NCBI RefSeq assembly: GCF_017830045.1
Contig: NZ_JAEDXU010000001.1
Span: forward strand, 682,001 to 746,000
Length of the DNA stretch: 64,000 nt
Direction: 5' to 3'
Source of the DNA: Enterococcus larvae
GTDB taxonomy: Bacteria > Bacillota > Bacilli > Lactobacillales > Enterococcaceae
Made by a program: the position numbers and the translations under genes. The notes under the pieces are model-generated. The model had not been told where the DNA came from. It worked only from the letters and a program-made list of their open reading frames with translations, and did not search any database. This document shows, in pieces, positions 1-7,539 of the stretch (position 1 is the stretch's first letter; every line of letters begins with the position of its first letter).

Positions 1-19
1 CTTTTTCTTTTTTATTCAT
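1..19 (-). CDS. 5' end of a phage gene leaving the window
   Basis: An ATG at 17-19 on the minus strand follows a strong ribosome binding site (AAGGAGGAG at about 25-33) and opens a lysine-rich reading frame (M-N-K-K-E-K) cut by the window edge. Its place downstream of the ArpU-like regulator fits the start of the late or packaging genes, but the product cannot be named from six codons. Confidence 0.5.
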
Positions 20-80
20 GATGTCTCCTCCTTCTCAAAAATAGAAAGAGCGTCATCAAACGCTCCTAATTCTATGTACT

Positions 81-105
81 AAAAAAGACCCCGTTAGGAG
101 GTCTC
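81..105 (-). terminator. Rho-independent terminator
   Basis: On the minus strand a short GC-rich stem (AGACC/GGTCT) is followed by a run of six T. It lies 5 bases past the stop of the 55-aa zinc-ribbon gene and before the next gene. Confidence 0.7.
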
Positions 106-109
106 AGGT

Positions 110-277
110 TTATTTCTCATTTTCCTTCTTGCATTTTGGACATCGGTATACCCATTTGTCCTCTACACGTTTACTTGCCACAACGTTTATATCTGGAGAA
201 ATAGCATGTCCTGATTTCTGTACCTCAAAAAGACTAACCCCGATAAAACTATGCCCACAATTACATTTAATTTCCAT
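110..277 (-). CDS. Small zinc-ribbon phage protein (55 aa)
   Basis: The frame starts at ATG 277 and encodes 55 residues. An N-terminal C-x-C (KCNCGH) and a C-terminal C-P-x-C (YRCPKCKK) can form a four-cysteine zinc ribbon. A weak AAAGGA site lies upstream and a terminator follows directly. Such small zinc-binding proteins are common in phage genomes just ahead of the packaging genes. The molecular role is unknown; binding to nucleic acid or to a host protein is an inference from the fold. Confidence 0.65.
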   Translation of the reverse strand: MEIKCNCGHSFIGVSLFEVQKSGHAISPDINVVASKRVEDKWVYRCPKCKKENEK

Positions 278-371
278 ACGCTTCAAATCCTTTTTTTGGT
301 TTAATTATACCATCTAATGAAAGCGTTTCAAATATAACTTTATTGTTTTATGATCTATCTTTTTTCATAAT

Positions 372-525
372 AAAAAGACCGTCTAAGCGATCTAATCAAA
401 CTATGTAATAGCAATCTGCCTAGTCGGTCACATTCCAACATCCTCCGCCAGGCGCATTCCACTCTGCCAACTGTCTCTCTGTCATTCGACAGGTTAGCCG
501 CACAGCAGTTTTTCTTTTAGATTAG
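372..525 (-). ncRNA. Candidate structured phage small RNA, about 150 nt
   Basis: A minus-strand promoter (TTGAAA at 556-561, 18-bp spacer, TATTAT at 532-537) and a terminator (stem GATCG/CGGTC at 377-392 followed by T5) bound a stretch with no convincing gene. Inside are a perfect 5-bp hairpin with a 4-base loop (479-492), a possible long-range pairing of AGUUGG with CCGACU (467-472 with 422-427), and TGGAATG occurring twice. A 21-codon frame (420-485) exists but has no ribosome binding site. No known RNA family is recognised. Confidence 0.5.
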
Positions 526-541
526 CAGACCATAATACATA

Positions 542-570
542 TTGTAATACTTTATTTTCAATGATAAGAT
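542..570 (+). promoter_or_regulatory. Promoter for the rightward 316-aa gene
   Basis: TTGTAA (542-547), 17-bp spacer and TAAGAT (565-570) face right, with a predicted start near 577. The site overlaps the leftward promoter of the small RNA, so the two transcripts diverge from one AT-rich block. Confidence 0.45.
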
Positions 571-601
571 AAGACTAAAATATTAAAGGTAGGGCATAAA
601 A

Positions 602-1552
602 TTGAGATTACGCGAAATACAAAAGATTATTGATGACAACGTACCTATTATTCGACAAATGGGGTTTGAAGAATTCAAAATAGCAAATGATAGGTATGTA
701 AGAGTTACTAATTATACTAACTTTAGAAAAGGCTTAATAAACCTTTTAGAAACAGGCTTATTTGAAGAAGAAAAGGAACTCATAGATGAAAAATTATTCT
801 TGCCTTCATCGGCTTCTGACACAAACAGTTATGGATATAAAAGTTATGAATCCTTTATAGAATGTGCAAATAGAATACTTACGAAATCAGATGCCATGCA
901 CACTTTAATAACTCAAAATTTACATTCCACCAATGAGGATGATAAATCTCTTGTAATCAGTTTGCCAGAACATGAAATGTCCTTTTATGAATTTACTGAT
1001 ATAATACAAAATTTAAAAGAAACATTTAAATTGCTGGCAATTTTAGACGACTTTCAAAATGAACCTATAGTTGAAAATTTTGATGTTGGTTCTAAGTGGC
1101 TTATCGCGTCCTTTATTTCTTCGAAAGCTGTTGGTTTATTTGGAAGATTAGTTGCTACGATTCAACGAAATCGTGTGGCTAATAGACAAGTAAACTCTAT
1201 TGATAACTTTTTAGATTCATTGAGTGTGACGGAAGAAGCAAAGCAGAAATATATAGAGGTCAACACGGAAATATATCACGCGTTTTGTAGAAAGCTTGCT
1301 GATGACTACCTTTCCTCAAACGATTTACCCCAACAAGAAGAGATATTAAGTCAAATGGCTAAAGTTACAGAAAATCTTGATAAGGTATTGAACATGGGAG
1401 TTGGTTTTGAGGCCGCTGTTACAGCTTCTAATGAAGTTGCTGAAACATTCCCGTCTCTTGAATCACAAAGATTACTAGATCAAACAAAACTCCTTAGTAG
1501 TTTAAAACAATTAGGACATCAATCGGAATCAAGTGACGAAGAAGCCAATTGA
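602..1552 (+). CDS. Orphan prophage cargo protein (316 aa), function unknown
   Basis: A 316-residue soluble protein, start TTG 602, with AAAGG and TAGGG upstream. No family is recognised. The sequence is mostly helical and charged; a hydrophobic stretch near residues 165-185 (KWLIASFISSKAVGLFGRL) could be amphipathic or membrane-associated, and the C-terminus ends in an acidic SESSDEE tail. It is the only sizeable rightward gene among leftward phage genes. It has its own promoter and a terminator at 1748-1777, so it is organised like a moron (independently expressed cargo gene). A defence or lysogenic-conversion role is inference from position only. Confidence 0.75.
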   Translation: MRLREIQKIIDDNVPIIRQMGFEEFKIANDRYVRVTNYTNFRKGLINLLETGLFEEEKELIDEKLFLPSSASDTNSYGYKSYESFIECANRILTKSDAMHTLITQNLHSTNEDDKSLVISLPEHEMSFYEFTDIIQNLKETFKLLAILDDFQNEPIVENFDVGSKWLIASFISSKAVGLFGRLVATIQRNRVANRQVNSIDNFLDSLSVTEEAKQKYIEVNTEIYHAFCRKLADDYLSSNDLPQQEEILSQMAKVTENLDKVLNMGVGFEAAVTASNEVAETFPSLESQRLLDQTKLLSSLKQLGHQSESSDEEAN

Positions 1553-1725
1553 GACACCGTTCTTATTCTCCTTAAGTCCTCAATTTCAAGTTTGAGTGCT
1601 CCAAGAAATCCATACAATAAGGGTCCGCACTCTATTGATGTTTTCTTTAGTAAGGATTCCAATTCTTTTAAATCATTACTTCGTTGTTTAATCAAATTTT
1701 CAATTTCATTTACCACTTTCCTCAC
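1519..1725 (-). CDS. Possible small coiled-coil protein antisense to the cargo gene's 3' end
   Basis: A 68-codon frame with a GTG start (1725, or a second GTG four codons in). It overlaps the last 34 bases of the convergent 316-aa gene. The translation has regular leucine and isoleucine spacing typical of a coiled coil. The only upstream promoter candidate (TTGTAT, 17 bp, TATTTA) would lie partly inside the terminator hairpin at 1748-1773. Chance coding on the antisense strand is a real alternative. Confidence 0.35.
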   Translation of the reverse strand: MRKVVNEIENLIKQRSNDLKELESLLKKTSIECGPLLYGFLGALKLEIEDLRRIRTVSQLASSSLDSD

Positions 1726-1747
1726 TCCAATCAGTATTAAATATTAA

Positions 1748-1777
1748 AAGGCTATTGCGAATACAATAGCCTTTTTT
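1748..1777 (+). terminator. Terminator after the cargo gene, possibly bidirectional
   Basis: A perfect 10-bp stem AAGGCTATTG/CAATAGCCTT with a 6-base loop. A T6 tract follows on the plus strand and a T4 tract on the minus strand. Confidence 0.85.
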
Positions 1778-1860
1778 CTCACCAACCTATAGAATTGAAA
1801 CGAGGAGTTGTTTCACATCCTTAATATTTTTTTGTTTTCAGTCTGTGAGCGACGTAAGCT

Positions 1861-1907
1861 AAACATCAACAGAGCATTTCCTGTTCACGTGATCTCTCGT
1901 GATGTTT
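1861..1907. repeat. Inverted repeat between cargo gene and arpU-like gene
   Basis: AAACATCA (1861-1868) and TGATGTTT (1900-1907) form an 8-bp stem, with a further four pairs inside after two mismatches. No T tract follows. The rest of the 1780-1965 gap shows nothing else clear. Role unknown; it may shape the 3' end of the arpU-like mRNA. Confidence 0.4.
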
Positions 1908-1965
1908 AAACTTTTTGATACTACCATAATAACAGCGATTCCTTACTAAAAACCCTACAAAAACC

Positions 1966-2379
1966 CTATTTTTCAGCAAGCAAATTTCCTTTCTTGTATG
2001 CCTCAGCGAATTCAATCAAGGCAATAGCTTTCATTTTCTCGATATTCTTATCTGAGTAATTCAACGCCATACCTATCCAGCACACAGACCGCTTCTCAGC
2101 ATCGCAAAAGGAATAATAGAGTATTTGCCTATTGATAACTGATAAGCTCGCTAGAGCTGAGACAATAGCGTCTCTTTCAGCCTCTGCGCTTACTCTCTCA
2201 ATCAAAGCATCTTCAACACGGTTGTTGATACTGTCAGACTTCGGCATTGATGTGATAATCGGCGATTTGATATCAACGGATGGACGCCCAGCGATCCGCT
2301 GCCACTTCCGGTATTGATTCAAAACCGACCGAGCATTTTTTCTTGTTTGCTTTTTGTCTATCTCTGGCACTAAAGTCAT
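1966..2379 (-). CDS. ArpU-family phage late transcription regulator
   Basis: A protein of 137 aa resembling the ArpU/autolysin-regulatory family found in phages of Gram-positive hosts just upstream of terminase genes. Visible features are a basic N-terminus (KKQTRKNARSVLNQYRKW) and a C-terminal sigma-like helix-turn-helix region (VINRQILYYSFCDAEKRS...ALNYSDKNIEKMK). ATG 2379 is preferred; TTG 2382 is possible, with AAGGGG upstream. Last in the early operon, it likely switches on the late genes beyond the left edge. Regulation by this family is established in outline; the target here is inferred. Confidence 0.75.
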   Translation of the reverse strand: MTLVPEIDKKQTRKNARSVLNQYRKWQRIAGRPSVDIKSPIITSMPKSDSINNRVEDALIERVSAEAERDAIVSALASLSVINRQILYYSFCDAEKRSVCWIGMALNYSDKNIEKMKAIALIEFAEAYKKGNLLAEK

Positions 2380-2397
2380 CAATCAAATCGCCCCTTC

Positions 2398-2481
2398 TCA
2401 TTTCATTTCTTTGTATGCTACATACACAAACATGGCAATAATACCTATAAGCAGCGCTACAACAAGTGTGCTATAGTTCAT
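2398..2481 (-). CDS. Tiny single-span membrane protein (27 aa)
   Basis: ATG 2481 follows CGGAG with good spacing and overlaps the 3' end of the preceding gene. The 27 residues are one transmembrane helix (LVVALLIGIIAMFVYVAY) with a short basic tail. Function unknown. Confidence 0.5.
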   Translation of the reverse strand: MNYSTLVVALLIGIIAMFVYVAYKEMK

Positions 2482-2740
2482 TGCGTTTTCTCCGTTCAAA
2501 TTCTTCAATCTGTTGATTCCCTAATTCAATAGCAGCTTGATAGTTTCCGTTTAGTTCTGCGTTGATTACGTCCATGATGCTAGGTTTCCTGTTCTCTGTA
2601 GCATTTAGATATGCATACAACACTTCTCTCATTTCGGCATCTGGTAAATCCTCAAGCAATGATCTATTATTCATGATTGACATAATGATGTTGTCACTTT
2701 CCATCAGAAATCCCAGCACCATTTTCTGTTCTTCGTTCAT
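2471..2740 (-). CDS. Conserved small phage protein (89 aa)
   Basis: An 89-residue acidic helical protein with a strong site GAGGAGGTCGGTAGA before ATG 2740. No domain is recognised. The C-terminus is basic (EEFERRKRNEL). It lies between the adenine methyltransferase and a tiny membrane gene in the leftward early operon and is probably co-transcribed with them. Confidence 0.6.
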   Translation of the reverse strand: MNEEQKMVLGFLMESDNIIMSIMNNRSLLEDLPDAEMREVLYAYLNATENRKPSIMDVINAELNGNYQAAIELGNQQIEEFERRKRNEL

Positions 2741-2773
2741 TCTACCGACCTCCTCAATGTAATATACGCAGTA

Positions 2774-3571
2774 TTATAGTAAAGTCATTTGACCGCTTGG
2801 CTCGTAATTCATCCACAAAACTTCAGTTCTATCAGATTTCTTAGCAGTAGTTATTCCGACTTTCACGCTTTTTTTAATCTGCCACCAGTCTTGTAAAGCC
2901 TCGTTGTATAAGTCGCTCTCATATCCTGATACAATCGCAGGACCTTTGAACTTGAGTAATGCGTCTAGTAGTTCCTCATGCTGCTGAGTACTGAATCCAT
3001 GCTTATAGTGATCTGATACAAGCTTTGATTCCAAGTATGGAGGATCGCAATATAATAACGTATCTGGATCATTATGTTCATTAATCAAAATGACTCCATC
3101 TTTATTTTCGATTTGAGCGCCTTTGAGCCTTGCTACGGCATATCCGATTCTGTTATACATATCTGTCCATTCGTAAGCCGTATATGGTCCGTTCCATGAT
3201 ATATTTTTTCTGAACCCCGGAATCGAAACAGTTTTTCCACCGACTCCAAACCACAAACGAACTAGCATTCTTCGAGCATCCTCCACCGGATCTTCGCTGA
3301 TACTATGTGATTGCTCATATTCTTCTCTTGAGTAGAGAGTGTGGTATACCTTATACTGAAGCTTTTCCGATTCATCTCTCATTACTCGAAAGAGATTTAC
3401 GAGCCGTCCATCAATATCGTTGATTGTCTCAAGTACATCTTTTTCTTTGTTTAAAAATACAGCCAAGCTCCCCATATATGGTTCCAAATATGATTTATGC
3501 TTAGGGAACTGGCTTATAATCAAATCAGACATTGACCACTTGCTACCTGGATAGTTTAGTATTCGTTTCAT
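2774..3571 (-). CDS. Phage DNA adenine-N6 methyltransferase (D12/Dam class)
   Basis: A protein of 265 aa carrying the AdoMet-binding motif near the N-terminus (LNYPGSKW, an FxGxK variant) and the catalytic D-P-P-Y (LLYCDPPYLES near residue 190). It transfers a methyl group from AdoMet to adenine in a DNA target. ATG 3571 overlaps the stop of the cytosine methyltransferase by four bases (ATGA), which favours it over an upstream codon and implies translational coupling. No endonuclease gene is adjacent, so it is best seen as a solitary protective phage enzyme. Target sequence unknown. Confidence 0.9.
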   Translation of the reverse strand: MKRILNYPGSKWSMSDLIISQFPKHKSYLEPYMGSLAVFLNKEKDVLETINDIDGRLVNLFRVMRDESEKLQYKVYHTLYSREEYEQSHSISEDPVEDARRMLVRLWFGVGGKTVSIPGFRKNISWNGPYTAYEWTDMYNRIGYAVARLKGAQIENKDGVILINEHNDPDTLLYCDPPYLESKLVSDHYKHGFSTQQHEELLDALLKFKGPAIVSGYESDLYNEALQDWWQIKKSVKVGITTAKKSDRTEVLWMNYEPSGQMTLL

Positions 3572-5550
3572 CCACTCCACCCGAAATCAGCACTCAACAG
3601 CTCACCTTGTTCAGAAAACGGTTGATGACTGCACAATTCCGGCAGATTCGATTCTACAAGAGCCTTAGCACAATTAGGTACAACCATGTTACCAATGCGT
3701 GCAACCTGCTTCGCTTTGCTGATTTTCTTTCCATCTTTATCCATATTAATAATATAGTTTGCCGGAACTCCCTGAGCTAAAGCTAACTCATGAGGTTCAA
3801 GCATCCTTAGTGTTATATCAACGATTTGATACTCAACACCTTCAATGCAAACCAACCCAAAACGATCACGTGTAGTAATTGTGTGCAGCGGCTCATCCAC
3901 TGGCTGACCATCGTCAGTGCCGTAATATTTCACAATGAATGCTGATTTGCTATAGCCAAACGAAATATCATCTGCATATTTGCTCAAGAAGTTTTCTACT
4001 TGCAAGCTGTTCTCAATATTCTTACTTAGTTTTAGTTGGCAAAGAGAATGAACATTCCTTGCAGTTATTGTGTGTAATGGTTCATTCATGCTGCTGGCAA
4101 CGGATCGGCTTTGACCTCCATATGTTTTCGAAATAAAGGCGCTGATTAAAGTGTGATGATCTACACTAGTAATTGTGGCTGTTGGATCAGTGACATCAAT
4201 TCCGGCTCCTGTATAGTTTCCACCATAAGCCTTAGATAGAAATGCTGTCATAAGAGAATGATGGTTGCTCTGTGATGTGATTGTTCCCAAAGGATTATTA
4301 ATATCGGTCCCGATACTCGCTCCATAATCTTCTTTGATCCAAGCTGATGCCACCGCAAATTTATTTCCACCGGCTGTAATAGTTCCAAGCGGACCGTCAA
4401 GATTGAGCACTCGTTTTCCTTCTGGATCTCCATACCCCATTTGAATTAATGATGGACTAATTAGAGCTTGTTGCCCTCCGGTGGTTACAGTTCTCAACGG
4501 TTCATCTATCGAACTACCGGAATGGCCTGTGGTATTAACCATGATTGTTGGACTTACTAAACCATACCCATTTTTACCAGTAACAGTGGTAAGAGGTTCA
4601 GTTATCTCCTGTCCTCGGAAATCCGGTCCACTATGATTTACTGTCACGATGAATGGATCTGTATTGCTCAACACAAATTTGAATATCCCTCGTGCAATTC
4701 TTCGCATTGTCGCCTCTGCCAACGGTTTTTTACGATTGAAAATCGATTTACCGGGAATGCTCCAGTCAATACATTCAGCTGCGGATCTATAAGGTAGCAA
4801 TTCCTTATTTTTGACCTCAGGACTATCTTTATGAGCATGAGTAGGTTCAGGCCATACAATAGGCTTCCCGTCACACCTTGCAATCATAAACAATCGTTTT
4901 CTTGTCGTAGGTGCTCCATAATCACAAGCCTTAAGCTGTTTAAACTCTACTTTGTACCCTAAATTTTCAAGAGCCTTCACAAAACGCCTAAATATGAAGC
5001 CTTTCTTTTCTTCTTTCGGTCTGAACATCTGCTTGTTGACAGGTGTCATTTCTCCTTGATCCGCTATACGATTCTTCGTGATCATTTTCCCAGCAGATTC
5101 TGACCAGACTTGATAGGTATCTGTGGTCACAACTCTACCTGTTTTTTTATCTCTAACAACTTCAAGCGGTCCCCATGTTTCGAATTCCTCTACATTTTCA
5201 AGAAGGATCACTCGACTTTTAGTTTTAGCAGCCCAATCTACAGCTACCCACGCCAGCCCTCTAATTTCCTTGCTAACCGGCGTTGCTCCTTTTGCTTTTG
5301 AAAAATGTTTGCAGTCAGGAGAAAACCAACATAAAGCTACAGGGTTTCCTTTCGTTGCTTCATTTGGATCGACATCATAGACGCTTTCACAATAATGCTT
5401 TGTGTTAGGATGATTCGCCTCATGCATTGCGATTGCATCTGGGTCATGATTGATGGCAACATCAATGGATCGCCCAATCGCTTCTTCAATTCCTTGGCTG
5501 GCACCACCGCCACCCGCAAAACTATCAATAATCATTTCTTTCAGTTTCAT
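3568..5550 (-). CDS. Phage DNA cytosine-C5 methyltransferase with repeat-rich target domain (660 aa)
   Basis: Motif I FAGGGGASQG (residues 11-20), the catalytic cysteine in a SPDC variant of the usual PC motif (Cys80) and the ENV motif (118-120) identify a C5-cytosine methyltransferase. C-terminal motifs IX/X are near residues 600-640. At 660 aa it is much longer than the usual 330-450. The extra length, about residues 300-570, holds seven copies of a P-L-x-T-(V/I)-T module spaced about 35-45 residues. The start lacks a good ribosome site: the 60 bases upstream contain an AAAAGGAG/CTCCTTTT inverted repeat. It is coupled to the downstream adenine methyltransferase. Likely role: protecting phage DNA from restriction. 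Confidence 0.9.
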   Translation of the reverse strand: MKLKEMIIDSFAGGGGASQGIEEAIGRSIDVAINHDPDAIAMHEANHPNTKHYCESVYDVDPNEATKGNPVALCWFSPDCKHFSKAKGATPVSKEIRGLAWVAVDWAAKTKSRVILLENVEEFETWGPLEVVRDKKTGRVVTTDTYQVWSESAGKMITKNRIADQGEMTPVNKQMFRPKEEKKGFIFRRFVKALENLGYKVEFKQLKACDYGAPTTRKRLFMIARCDGKPIVWPEPTHAHKDSPEVKNKELLPYRSAAECIDWSIPGKSIFNRKKPLAEATMRRIARGIFKFVLSNTDPFIVTVNHSGPDFRGQEITEPLTTVTGKNGYGLVSPTIMVNTTGHSGSSIDEPLRTVTTGGQQALISPSLIQMGYGDPEGKRVLNLDGPLGTITAGGNKFAVASAWIKEDYGASIGTDINNPLGTITSQSNHHSLMTAFLSKAYGGNYTGAGIDVTDPTATITSVDHHTLISAFISKTYGGQSRSVASSMNEPLHTITARNVHSLCQLKLSKNIENSLQVENFLSKYADDISFGYSKSAFIVKYYGTDDGQPVDEPLHTITTRDRFGLVCIEGVEYQIVDITLRMLEPHELALAQGVPANYIINMDKDGKKISKAKQVARIGNMVVPNCAKALVESNLPELCSHQPFSEQGELLSADFGWSG

Positions 5551-5619
5551 ATATTCACAAAAGGAGGAAAGACGTCTTTATGCTGGCCAGCAAATCTCCC
5601 GTCTCCTTTTCTGTTTAGT

Positions 5620-5736
5620 TTATTTCTGTTTACTTAAGATAATTGTCTGACAAATATTCAATATAGCGTAATAGATCATGAATACAATAAACACTGTCAG
5701 TATGGGATGCTTACCCATGAAGTCTAATATGTTCAT
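5620..5736 (-). CDS. Tiny membrane protein (38 aa)
   Basis: ATG 5736 with GGAGG seven bases upstream. The product has one hydrophobic helix (ILTVFIVFMIYYAILNI) and a short basic C-terminus. Its start overlaps the end of the preceding 32-codon frame, suggesting coupling. Function unknown. Confidence 0.55.
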   Translation of the reverse strand: MNILDFMGKHPILTVFIVFMIYYAILNICQTIILSKQK

Positions 5737-5809
5737 CCCTTAACCTCCGTTGCAGCTGCTTCCCATTCATCTTGCGGAGTAAGTTCGCTCGAAACTTAAT
5801 TTTTTTCAT
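5711..5809 (-). CDS. Small basic peptide (32 aa)
   Basis: ATG 5809 follows GGGAGG at good spacing. The translation is very rich in Arg and Lys (KKIKFRANLLRKM...QRRLRDEH). It overlaps the next tiny gene by 26 bases. It may be a real peptide or a leader that couples translation of the 38-aa membrane protein. Confidence 0.4.
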   Translation of the reverse strand: MKKIKFRANLLRKMNGKQLQRRLRDEHIRLHG

Positions 5810-5822
5810 CAGATTGCCTCCC

Positions 5823-6041
5823 TTAATAATTTTTTATTTGAATCCATCCTGTTCTTGTTGCGTTTTGGCAAAGTAGGCTTAAATCTTCTGATAGTTCCAT
5901 GTAGTAAATTCCCTTATCGCAGCTGAACTCAATGACTGAAACTATTTTCCCGTTATTCTTAACCCTTCGCATAGACAAAAACTCCAAATTATTCTTTTCA
6001 AAATAATTTTCAAGAAGTATTTTTACATTTTCCTCATTCAT
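5823..6041 (-). CDS. Hypothetical phage protein (72 aa)
   Basis: A 72-residue acidic protein whose ATG overlaps the recU stop by four bases. Alternating strand-like segments (KIVSVIEFSCDKGIYYMEL) suggest a small alpha/beta fold. No family is recognised. Coupled translation with the resolvase implies a linked role or a small accessory protein. Confidence 0.6.
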   Translation of the reverse strand: MNEENVKILLENYFEKNNLEFLSMRRVKNNGKIVSVIEFSCDKGIYYMELSEDLSLLCQNATRTGWIQIKNY

Positions 6042-6625
6042 AGAAAACCTCTATCTTTTGCGATTTCATGCAATTTTTGCTCAATGAATTCGCCCACTTC
6101 ATTTGCATTCACATAATTTAGAAAGTGAATGGCAGCTGGTGTCTCTACTTGAAAAACCTCTGCTTCTTCTTCAGTAATGTATTTTCGTTCATAGATAGTT
6201 TTCATATTTGACCAGATGACGAAAGGGATGAATGCGGCTGTTTTGTTGATCAATACACATACACCAGTGACAGCTCCCGTTTTTCCATATTCTGTTAGCT
6301 GTTCAAATTGTGCAGATGATAGACGATCCTGAATCATCCTTTTTTCAGTGGTTGCTTTCGCCTCGAAAACAATTGCTCGGTTATCATTTAGAACACCTTT
6401 GAAATCACATTGGGCTTTGTTGTTCTTTTGAAATTGCACAATAGCACGTCCGTTTGGTTCTTTTTTGATTATTTTGCAGGGTTCCGGCGTTTTTTCGATT
6501 AGTGCTCGACCTTTCTTTTTATAAGTAGCGCATCCTGCCAATATCATTTTCTCGAAAGTAGCTCCTTGGCTGTTGTTCATCCGGCTTTTATGGCTTTTTT
6601 GCGGATCTTTCTTCTTTGTGTTCAT
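6038..6625 (-). CDS. recU: Phage RecU-type Holliday junction resolvase
   Basis: A protein of 195 aa with RecU-like nuclease features: an N-terminal N-x-Q-G-x-x-FE (NNSQGATFEK), an acidic catalytic stretch KAQCDFKGV and the E-x-K pair in VFEAKAT. RecU cuts four-way junctions, here most likely to resolve recombination or replication intermediates before packaging. It overlaps the rep-like gene upstream and the 72-aa gene downstream by four bases each. The host has its own chromosomal recU; this is a phage copy by context. Confidence 0.8.
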   Translation of the reverse strand: MNTKKKDPQKSHKSRMNNSQGATFEKMILAGCATYKKKGRALIEKTPEPCKIIKKEPNGRAIVQFQKNNKAQCDFKGVLNDNRAIVFEAKATTEKRMIQDRLSSAQFEQLTEYGKTGAVTGVCVLINKTAAFIPFVIWSNMKTIYERKYITEEEAEVFQVETPAAIHFLNYVNANEVGEFIEQKLHEIAKDRGFL

Positions 6626-7446
6626 CCTTTACCTCCTTCATCATCTTCTGAATCACGCCACGCTCTTAAATAAATATGCCAGCCTGTGAGTTCGTAATAT
6701 TTGCATTCGATGTGTGTGATCCGGTAATCTTTATATTTTCGTCGAAAAAATTCTTCTCCTCCGTCATTGCTAAGGGCTAATGCTTCTACCTTCCGTTTGG
6801 AGTAATCTTTGTCGTTATCGTCAACGGAAAGGAAAGGCCTGTTGAGATTTTTGCTTGATGACCAACTTTTACAGCCTTTTTTCCATCTTTTTTGTTTGGA
6901 TAGATAATGAGCGATTGCCAACAAGCCATCACTGCCAGATTGAATGAGGGAGAAATGAACAATGCCGATTGGCTCTCTTTTCTTTCCAACACCTTTAGCC
7001 CATGTATCAATAATTTCCTCTGGACTCAATCCTTTTTTTATGATCACATGATGATGGATATTGCTTATTCCTCCGGTTTCCTCATCTTCTGTAAATTCTG
7101 TCACGATAATATATTTGAGGTCCACGCCTGCTTTTTTGGCTTTACGTCTCAACCTACCTAACCAATTTTTTATTTCTCTTTGCGCTTCTTCTACTGTCTT
7201 AGGTTTAAATTTAGGCTTATACGTTTTGGTTAGGTAGTAATCCCCATTTTCAAAATTCCCTTGAAGAAGCCAAGTGAGATATCGACGACTATTCTTTTTA
7301 TTGAGATTTTGTTGAGCTGGTCGGGAAACTTCCCTTTTTCTCCCTCTGCTGCTTCTTACTGCTATTTCTCCTGCTGCTGTTCGTGGAATGATATCTGTCT
7401 CGATATAATTTCCTATGGTTATTGTCCGCTCTCTAATAAACGCCAT
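6622..7446 (-). CDS. HUH-superfamily replication initiator (rolling-circle type)
   Basis: A 274-aa basic protein. The metal-binding HUH-type motif appears as HHH (SNIHHHVII, residues 131-133) and a likely nicking tyrosine in IAHYLSKQKRW (Tyr181), the Y-x-x-K arrangement of rolling-circle Rep proteins. A third motif (KYIIVTEFTED, 112-122) precedes the histidines. ATG 7446 is chosen because GTGGAGAT sits nine bases upstream. Such enzymes nick one strand at an origin hairpin and stay bound to the 5' end. Inverted repeats and a small RNA lie directly upstream (7513-7640). Confidence 0.75.
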   Translation of the reverse strand: MAFIRERTITIGNYIETDIIPRTAAGEIAVRSSRGRKREVSRPAQQNLNKKNSRRYLTWLLQGNFENGDYYLTKTYKPKFKPKTVEEAQREIKNWLGRLRRKAKKAGVDLKYIIVTEFTEDEETGGISNIHHHVIIKKGLSPEEIIDTWAKGVGKKREPIGIVHFSLIQSGSDGLLAIAHYLSKQKRWKKGCKSWSSSKNLNRPFLSVDDNDKDYSKRKVEALALSNDGGEEFFRRKYKDYRITHIECKYYELTGWHIYLRAWRDSEDDEGGKG

Positions 7447-7512
7447 TTTATTTATCTCCACTCTTGATTATTTTTCCATGCGCCTAACGTTAATACCTAT
7501 TACAAGGCTCAT

Positions 7513-7536
7513 GAAACGTCGGTTTATCAACGTTTC
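7513..7536. repeat. 7-bp inverted repeat upstream of rep
   Basis: GAAACGT (7513-7519) and ACGTTTC (7530-7536) flank a 10-base loop, 67 bases upstream of the rep start. A small hairpin beside an HUH gene is a candidate nick site; this is inference. Confidence 0.45.
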
Positions 7537-7539
7537 TAA

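Noticed and set aside
129-317. Rightward 62-codon frame near the left edge
   Set aside because: It is opposite the 55-aa zinc-ribbon gene (110-277), which has cysteine motifs, a ribosome site and a terminator; the rightward translation has no such features.
420-485. 21-codon frame beginning M-T-E-R-Q-L-A-E-W
   Set aside because: No ribosome site, and its start lies within a hairpin of the candidate small RNA; kept only as an alternative reading.
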